The position numbers and the translations under genes are program-made. 64,000 bases of DNA from Dichotomocladium elegans (lineage: Eukaryota > Mucoromycota > Mucoromycetes > Mucorales > Lichtheimiaceae): contig JAIXMN010000034.1 in the NCBI GenBank assembly GCA_025716815.1, positions 124,001 to 188,000 on the forward strand. Reading direction: 5' to 3'. The notes under the pieces were generated by a model that searched no databases, was not told the DNA's origin, and saw only the letters and a list, made by a program, of their open reading frames with translations. Position 1 is the first letter of the stretch. Each line of letters opens with the position of its first letter. Positions 58,215-64,000 of this stretch are shown one piece after another.

Positions 58215-59062
58215 GACCTTTGCTTGCGGTTTTTTTTTGTATGTGTGTGTTTTGAGTTGGACCCGTAAAGAGGAAAAAAAAAATCGGTTGATTGGGCTTT
58301 CGCGTTCAGGGGAGGGAGGACTGTTCTTGTGTCACCTTTCTTTGCCATTCTTGTATTGGCGGATATGCACACACACATATACACACACACACACAGAGAG
58401 AGAGAGAGCGTGTGTGTGTGTGTGTGAGGGGAGAGAGAGAGAGAGAAAAACAAATGAAAACGAATAAGGTTTGGAGAGTGTAGAATAATCTTCTGCAGAC
58501 GAACTTGTACAGAACCAAGTAAGGAGAGTGATGGAATACCGCAGTAATCCGGCAAATGATGCCCAAATTCCAAGGAGAGCCCTGTCTTGAGTAGGGCGCG
58601 TAGCGCCGTCCATAGAGTCATTCCGTACCAATAGAACCGGCCGAATTGAATTGTCTGCATAGTTGATAAACCTGTTTGTGGTATAATTTGCAACATGGAA
58701 GCTTCAAGAGGACGGTGGGTGGTGTTTGCATATGATGTATAAAAAAGGAGACCGATGAGCAGAGGGAATGTACGTAACAGGGATAGAATGACAAAATAGT
58801 TGTGGATGGAAGATCAGGGGCGGGGAGGGGTGGGGGGAAAAGAGCACAGGATGTGACGGCGGCAGAAGGGTTCTCCTCTCTCCTTCGCCTCCTCATCCCT
58901 TTTCACTCACTTTCGCACCTCCTTGGCCTCGCTCCTGCGACTGGACTGGATCGTCGGGTGGGCAGGGGAACAAGGAAAGGGAGGTGGGGTGAGGGCTATC
59001 CACTTTATCCTGCAAGTGAGTTTTCATCCCATCCCGGGAACGCCACTTTGGATGGTAAAGAG
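58215..59062. other. Intergenic, promoter region of two divergent genes
   Basis: Separates the DDT gene from the secreted-peptide gene. It includes the long CA/GA/GT microsatellite at 58368-58447. No gene seen; the long minus-strand frames here come from the repeat. Confidence 0.5.
58368..58447. repeat. Compound CA / GA / GT / GA microsatellite
   Basis: The order is (CA)n, (GA)n, CG, (TG)n, then (GA)n. CA and TG blocks are mutual reverse complements and can pair across the GA block. Confidence 0.9.
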
Positions 59063-59070
59063 TATAAATA
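59063..59070 (+). promoter_or_regulatory. TATA box of the secreted cysteine-rich peptide gene
   Basis: TATAAATA lies about 70 bases before the ATG at 59139. Confidence 0.6.
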
Positions 59071-59138
59071 GGGGAACCTGCTCAGAGCAGAAACCACACA
59101 GACCAAGACACATCCACAAGACTATCTCGATTCCTCGA

Positions 59139-59399
59139 ATGAAATCCATTGTTGCCCTTTCCGGTCTTGCCGCGCTACTCTCCGTAGCTTCACTTGTCCA
59201 GGCAGACAACATCTATCACTGCGAGTGCAAAGAAGACAGGTCCCTTACCAATTCAGCCGCATGCTGCCAGACTATCCCCGGTGCCTGGCTAAAGGACGAA
59301 GAGTGCTACATGCCCAAGGGCACCAACCTCCATCACGTCTTTTTGCAATGCTGTGGTGGCGAAGACAGCGAGGAGACCTTTGGCCGATGTGGCGATTGA
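59139..59399 (+). CDS. Small secreted cysteine-rich protein
   Basis: Single exon of 86 residues. The first 22 residues form a clear signal peptide (MKSIVALSGLAALLSVASLV then QA). The mature part of about 63 residues has eight cysteines in the pattern C-x-C, CC, C, CC, C (phrases HCECKED, AACCQTIPG, EECYMP, LQCCGG, GRCGD), enough for four disulfides. A strong TATA box and short leader suggest high expression. It is not a hydrophobin by spacing as I know it (those begin with C-CC-C spacing and are hydrophobic throughout). Role unknown: effector-like, antimicrobial or wall protein are all possible. Confidence 0.85.
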   Translation: MKSIVALSGLAALLSVASLVQADNIYHCECKEDRSLTNSAACCQTIPGAWLKDEECYMPKGTNLHHVFLQCCGGEDSEETFGRCGD

Positions 59400-59774
59400 A
59401 AAAACTATCCACCTCCGCCTCCGCCTCCACCATCCTCACTTACGCTTCCTCTCCTACGCTACTCCAGACACACCCTATAATCATACTGCATACCACTTAC
59501 CCACGCAGACACCCGCCCCGCGTAACATATACAATAAACATTTGATTCGTTATATCAGTCATCGCATGCAGAGATCACTGTCAGAACACAGCAGGTGCCA
59601 GATAGTATTCACTATGGCAGACTGTTTGCAGATCTGCTATAGACAACGCTAATGCAGCAAGGCTCCCTTCCCCCCCTTGTTTTACTCGAATACACTAATC
59701 GTTGCCATCAGTATTTCTCCTTGCAAACAACTAGCGTACACACGATGAGCATGATGCAAATGAAAAAGTAATAT
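59400..59774. other. Intergenic, 3' flanks of converging genes
   Basis: C-rich then AT-rich 3' flank; an AATAAA-like AATAAACA lies near 59533. No gene seen. Confidence 0.5.
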
Positions 59775-62162
59775 TTATTGCTGTTCTGACTCTTTACTGT
59801 CAGGGATTGCTGCCTTCGCCCAGGAATGTGCCATTGCAAGGAACTTGAGGTTGCGGCTCTGGACTTCGTCATCGGGGAAAATGTAATCAAAGTACTCCTC
59901 CCAGATGATGTTATCCTCAGTCGAATCAGCCGCCTTTCTTCTCTTGCGCACAACCTTCGGCAATTTGTCTTTGACCGTCTTCTGTGTCTCTTCTGTGCCA
60001 TTGTTCTCCTCAAAATCTTTCCATGCCTCAAGCAAGACGACGCGCTGTATATAATAATATAATGCAATTAGACGGGCTTGTCGTTTCCTTCGCCGATTCC
60101 ACTTTACCTCTTCCTTGAGTTCTTTCTTTTTGAGATTATCATACGCATCCTCGAATATTTTCCGTGCCCGACGAACACCCTCTTGCGTGTCATCTTCGTA
60201 AGGTATAGATAGCTCGAACTGGGCAAAGCTGATGTATACTTTGACATGTTCTGTGCGCTCAAGGAGTCGAAGATAGAGATCACGTGTCCGTTCATACTCT
60301 TCTTCGCCGATCTCGAAGTCTAACGCAGATTAGATAAGTCACAGCGGCACACCACCAATTATGCGTTATTTACCAATGTAGGCTTTCCACAAAAGCTCAG
60401 GCATATCCAAGATCGGCTGAGAAATGGCCAACTCAAAGATAGCCCGGCATCGCTCTTGTTCGCCAAGCAATTTCTCTAATTCAGCAAACTTGATCCAAGC
60501 AGAACAGTTCTCGGGGTTATACTGGAAATATTGTGTGTACAACGTCCGACACCGATCGAATTCTCTCAGCTATTATCATCAGACATGGATCAATAACGCC
60601 GAGTCGCTGCTAATCGTGTGCACACGTCACCAAACATTTCCTTCCCTATTACCTGCATTTCCAGCTCAATGTAGCCCTTGTAGAGTCGATTTTTTGGGCA
60701 CATGCCAATTGCTTGCCCAAGGAGCAACCGAGCTTTCTTTAAATTCAGTTGGCGAATTTCAAATTGGGCAGCTAGCAGCCATATTTTGGCAAAGGTAAAT
60801 TTCTTGTGTGGGATGAGTTTAAGACATTCGGAGTAGATCTCTCGCGTACGCTCGATATCCTCCGTCTCAAGTTCCTCGTAGAGAGCATAGTTGATCCAAA
60901 GGTAAATGTATCGTCGCCAAAATCGCTTTTCTTCTGCTGGAGGAACCTGGGCAATGGCTCGCTCATACACTTCCCGAACTCGTGCGACGTCGCCTGCTGA
61001 TTCTTCCAGTTTTGCATAGTCAAACCACACGTCATAATTTTTAGGGTTTGCTTCAATTTCTTCTTCGTATTGGACCCGTCGCTTGCCAAGCACCACATTT
61101 TCAATGCCTTCTTTATCACCATATTGCTTTTCAAAGTTGGTGTAATGGTTGTAAAGCGACTGAGATTTTGATTTCGGCAGGCGATCGAGACCATATTTAA
61201 GTATCACACGGGCGCGCTCGTATTCTTTTAACTTGATTTCAAACTTGGCAAAGGCGACAAGCACCTTTTGGTCAAGCTTGTCATCGCCGAGGTACTGGAT
61301 CGCTTGCGTGTAAATTTCACGGACCTTATCTATCGAATGGTATTATAGGTGTGTAATTCCCAAGTAAGCTGTCTTGTTCAGTTCCCAACATAGTATTTGC
61401 ATCGTTACCCAAATTATTATGTTCCTCTTCAAACTTGGCCCACTTGACCCAGTTCTTTGGCTCGGGATGAATGCTGACAAACCGCTCATAGATTGCTTGC
61501 GCACGCGATTCTTCCTTATATCGCAGCTCCATTTTGATATACGCCATCCAGGCTCCCTCGTCAGGCTCCCATTTCATCCAGCGTTCAAACACGTTGCGTG
61601 CCTTTGGCACATCACCAAGCATTTCCTCCATGTAGGTGTACTTGTACCAGAACTGATTCATGCGTGGCAAAAGTGTCGTAGCACGATCGAGGAGATTGCG
61701 GGCGTGATTGACGTTGCGGTTCTTCATCTCCATTTCCACATAGCGTAGCCATATTGCTGGGCTACGCCATTCGACATCGAGTGCTCGTTCATAGACGGAG
61801 CGCGCGCGCTGAAACTCATTCTGGGAATCTTCCCATGCCGCATACTTGAGCCAGTTGCCAATGTTGAGTCGATTTTTTCGGATATTGTCCTCAAAGTCTT
61901 TGCGCTTGCGTTGGCGAAACTCTGAAAGCTCCTCCAAATCACTAATCTTTTGCTTCGGAATCGAATGCGTAGGTTCCAAGCGGCGATCATGAGCTTCCCG
62001 GAGGATCTGCTCTGCCGTAATCTGCACGGCTGCAGGATTCTTATTCTTGACCTAATCAAAAGAAGATAAATTCCCATATCACTGTATCACTACCAAGGCC
62101 AATTTATCACGTAGGAAGACGATATTTACCTTGGGAGGTCGAGCGTTCTTGCCAGATTCCAT
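59775..62162 (-). CDS. CLF1: Pre-mRNA-splicing factor CLF1/crooked neck (Syf3)
   Basis: Core scaffold of the Prp19/NineTeen complex in the spliceosome. Five or so exons encode about 670 residues of half-a-TPR (HAT) repeats. The start [29 protein letters not shown] fits the family. Typical repeats follow: [160 protein letters not shown]. The C-terminus is [16 protein letters not shown] then charged. The frame is open upstream to ATG 62246, which would add 28 residues, but the family begins at MESG, so 62162 is preferred. Confidence 0.92.
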
Positions 62163-62654
62163 CACGTAAAAGCGTGCTGTTCTTGCCCAAAAGCCGAGTG
62201 CGCCAGGAAATAGAATAGGGAGCTTGCCTAGGTTTGGACTGGTCATTTTCAAACACCACTATCCAATAAAATTGAAGTTTGAAGACAAGGCCCCCAAAAA
62301 AAAAGGATCCAGTGCTGTCAGTTGCTTGAATAATAAAAGCAACATATACTCAAGAAAATATCACCAGAGGCGTCCGTAGACTTCCTCGTGGCGAACGGAT
62401 TCAACTTTAGCCAGTTAATATATTTCATTTTTCAAACGCATAAAACCGTCTTGACTTTTATCTCGAGGTAAAGCATTTTGTTAGACAACTGGAAACACAT
62501 CCCTTCTCCACACCTCTTCTCTTACCACCCGCCCGGAGGTGGTTCGACATCCAAGCGTATCCAAATGGCCACCTCGGATACCTTCAGCCTCATTAATAAA
62601 TATGTTATCTATTATCGGATAATGGGTCATTCGTAGCGTATGCTTATCCATCTT
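62163..62654. other. Promoter side of CLF1 and spacer
   Basis: No gene seen. A-run at 62296-62303. Confidence 0.45.
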
Positions 62655-62910
62655 ATCCATTTAATGATACATTGCATTTGTTGTTCGTCAATCGATAGAG
62701 CGTTGTTTTTGATATGTCGAACCTCTCAAAGCTCTCAAGAAGTTACTGCATTCACATGAAATTGTTCGAGGATAACGAATGGGTTCCCTATCAATGTATT
62801 TTAAACTAATCTCACTTTGCGAGAAAGCTGCCAGGGGTTTCTATCATATTATAACGTCCATCGCGGTATTTCATGGACATACCCCGCTGCGGCTGACATA
62901 CTCTAAACAC
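62655..62910 (-). mobile_element. Heavily decayed Tc1/mariner transposase fragment
   Basis: The minus strand reads LLESFERFDISKTTLYRL and KCNVSLN, matching LLQRFEDLRVSKTTLHRF and ECNLSL of the copy at 21218-21928. At the DNA level ATCGATAGAGCGTTGTTTTT corresponds to ATCGATGGAGCGTCGTTTTG near 21480, and the 62830-62905 part corresponds to 21640-21720. Only the helix-turn-helix section remains. Confidence 0.65.
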
Positions 62911-64000
62911 TCTCAAACATCAGCTTGAAAAAAAACTGACAATGGCTACGCAGATCAATGTGTAAGTGATATAATTGCATGCAGAACTTGCTTATCTCAT
63001 CCGAATCCCTGCCTTCGTCCTGTTGGGATATAGATAACAACAAGCTCAGGAAGACTCTTTCAAGATAGATGGTGCATGTGTTTTACGTGGGAACAGCTAG
63101 ATCAGATATAGTATGTTCCCTCATCTTATCCGTAACATGGCGCTCTCCATATTCGTTACATACTCAGTTTCAGAATGATGCAAGCGTATTAAAGAGGTGC
63201 ATAGGATGGATAGGGCCTAAAAGCCGGCGCAGTTTTATACGAAGAGATAAGCGTGCCGGGCATATGTGCGACATCTTATTCCCGTGCATGGGACTTTGGT
63301 TTTGCGGGATTATGTAAAGAGAAGGCGAGATAGGAAATGTGTGAATACAAAAGACGATAGTACTATAGCGAACTACTAAATGGGCATTGAAGTCAATTTT
63401 TTCAAGGCAAGCACTTTTTGGCCAGGACTGGCATGAGTAGAGCCAGATCAAAGGGAATACTTCTCTATCACCATGGTCAATTGCTGTGCACTTGCGAAGA
63501 TGGAAATGATAAACGCCGGAAAGCCATTCGTCTCGAAACAACCGATAGTGGGGCCAAGCACTTGGAAACATGAGCGGGAAGCCTTGAAGATCAAAACCGC
63601 CCCAATTACTCCCGCGAAATGTCCGGAGAAAGGGCACCAATGCAGATATTGTTAACGAGAAAACGCACTTTTGTCTGTAATACACAGCAAAATGGGCTGC
63701 CAAGCTTGCGTCGATGACGTGGAAGAATTACAAACGGACAATAAAAGAATGTAGAGAAGTACTTTAGATAAAACCAAAGTAAAGAGCAAGCTATTATATC
63801 TGATAAACCATCATGCAGAAGATATACATCTAAAGGAGACATATCATCTCTCCAGAACGACATGACGTGTATGTCTCCTATGTCTGATGCAATTCGAAGG
63901 ATGGCTATTTGTCCATGCGGGTGGGAAAGAGAGTCTGCAACGCAGAAGGAACAGTGGCCAAGCAAAGAGCCAGTAGATGTCGTGTCTTCCACACCTTACA
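62911..64000 (-). other. Unresolved region, possible membrane-protein exons at the right edge
   Basis: Minus-strand frames between 63480 and 64000 look like membrane segments in different phases: GHFAGVIGAVLIFKASRSCF and FPAFIISIFASAQQLTMV (about 63480-63640), ASLAAHFAVYYRQKCVFSLT (about 63650-63710) and RHLLALCLATVPSALQTLF (about 63920-63990). They may be exons of one multi-pass protein that begins outside the window, or a decayed copy. No ATG or stop is fixed. The part from 62911 to 63300 shows nothing definite. Confidence 0.3.

Noticed and set aside
58181..58631. Minus frames with runs of HTHTHT and SLSLS.
   Set aside because: They only translate the compound microsatellite.
62163..62246. 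28-residue upstream extension of CLF1.
   Set aside because: The family start MESG lies at 62162; the extension has no family match, though it cannot be ruled out.

Overview
This window is nuclear DNA of a filamentous fungus, most likely of the Mucoromycota (Mucorales-like). The evidence is compact genes with many short introns (mostly 45-100 bases), a Mucorales-type phytoene dehydrogenase (carB), hamartin/TSC1, a TRAX protein, and relics of Tc1/mariner and Fanzor (eukaryotic TnpB-like) transposons. I cannot name the species. I found no bacterial operons, rRNA, tRNA or CRISPR. Gene models were joined by hand from reading frames, splice signals and remembered family patterns, so exon edges marked uncertain may be off.

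Layout. 0-6 kb: a GDS1-type winged-helix/APSES protein (runs off the left edge), a one-finger GATA protein, and the divergent pair ctf8/cdt2 sharing a 238-base promoter with two ACGCGT boxes. 6-10.5 kb: a gene-poor repeat zone with a dead Fanzor, two tandem repeats, two long hairpins and a mariner end. 10.5-18.3 kb: tubulin cofactor C and a KDM5 H3K4 demethylase with an altered iron site. 18.3-22.2 kb: repeats, a foldback element and a mariner pseudogene. 22.5-27 kb: PAN1-like endocytic scaffold. 29-43 kb: secreted expansin-like protein, TSC1, nicotinamidase, TRAX, a FetB/UPF0014-like permease, an unrecognised coiled-coil protein and MCMBP. 43-50.4 kb: IPI1/TEX10-like ribosome factor, an F-box protein and a possible MSP-fold protein. 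50.5-58.2 kb: carB, an AT-hook protein and a DDT/WHIM chromatin protein. 59-62.2 kb: a cysteine-rich secreted peptide and the splicing factor CLF1. 62.6 kb to the end: another mariner relic and unresolved exons.

Shared themes. Several genes serve replication and chromatin: Ctf8 (PCNA loading), Cdt2 (PCNA-coupled destruction), MCMBP, KDM5 and the DDT protein. Two features stand out. Three genes (TSC1, TRAX, IPI1) carry seven GC-AG introns, all beginning GCAAGT. The KDM5 has Arg where the first iron-binding His of the JmjC domain belongs. I did not find a complete unknown multi-gene system; the most unusual items are listed as findings.
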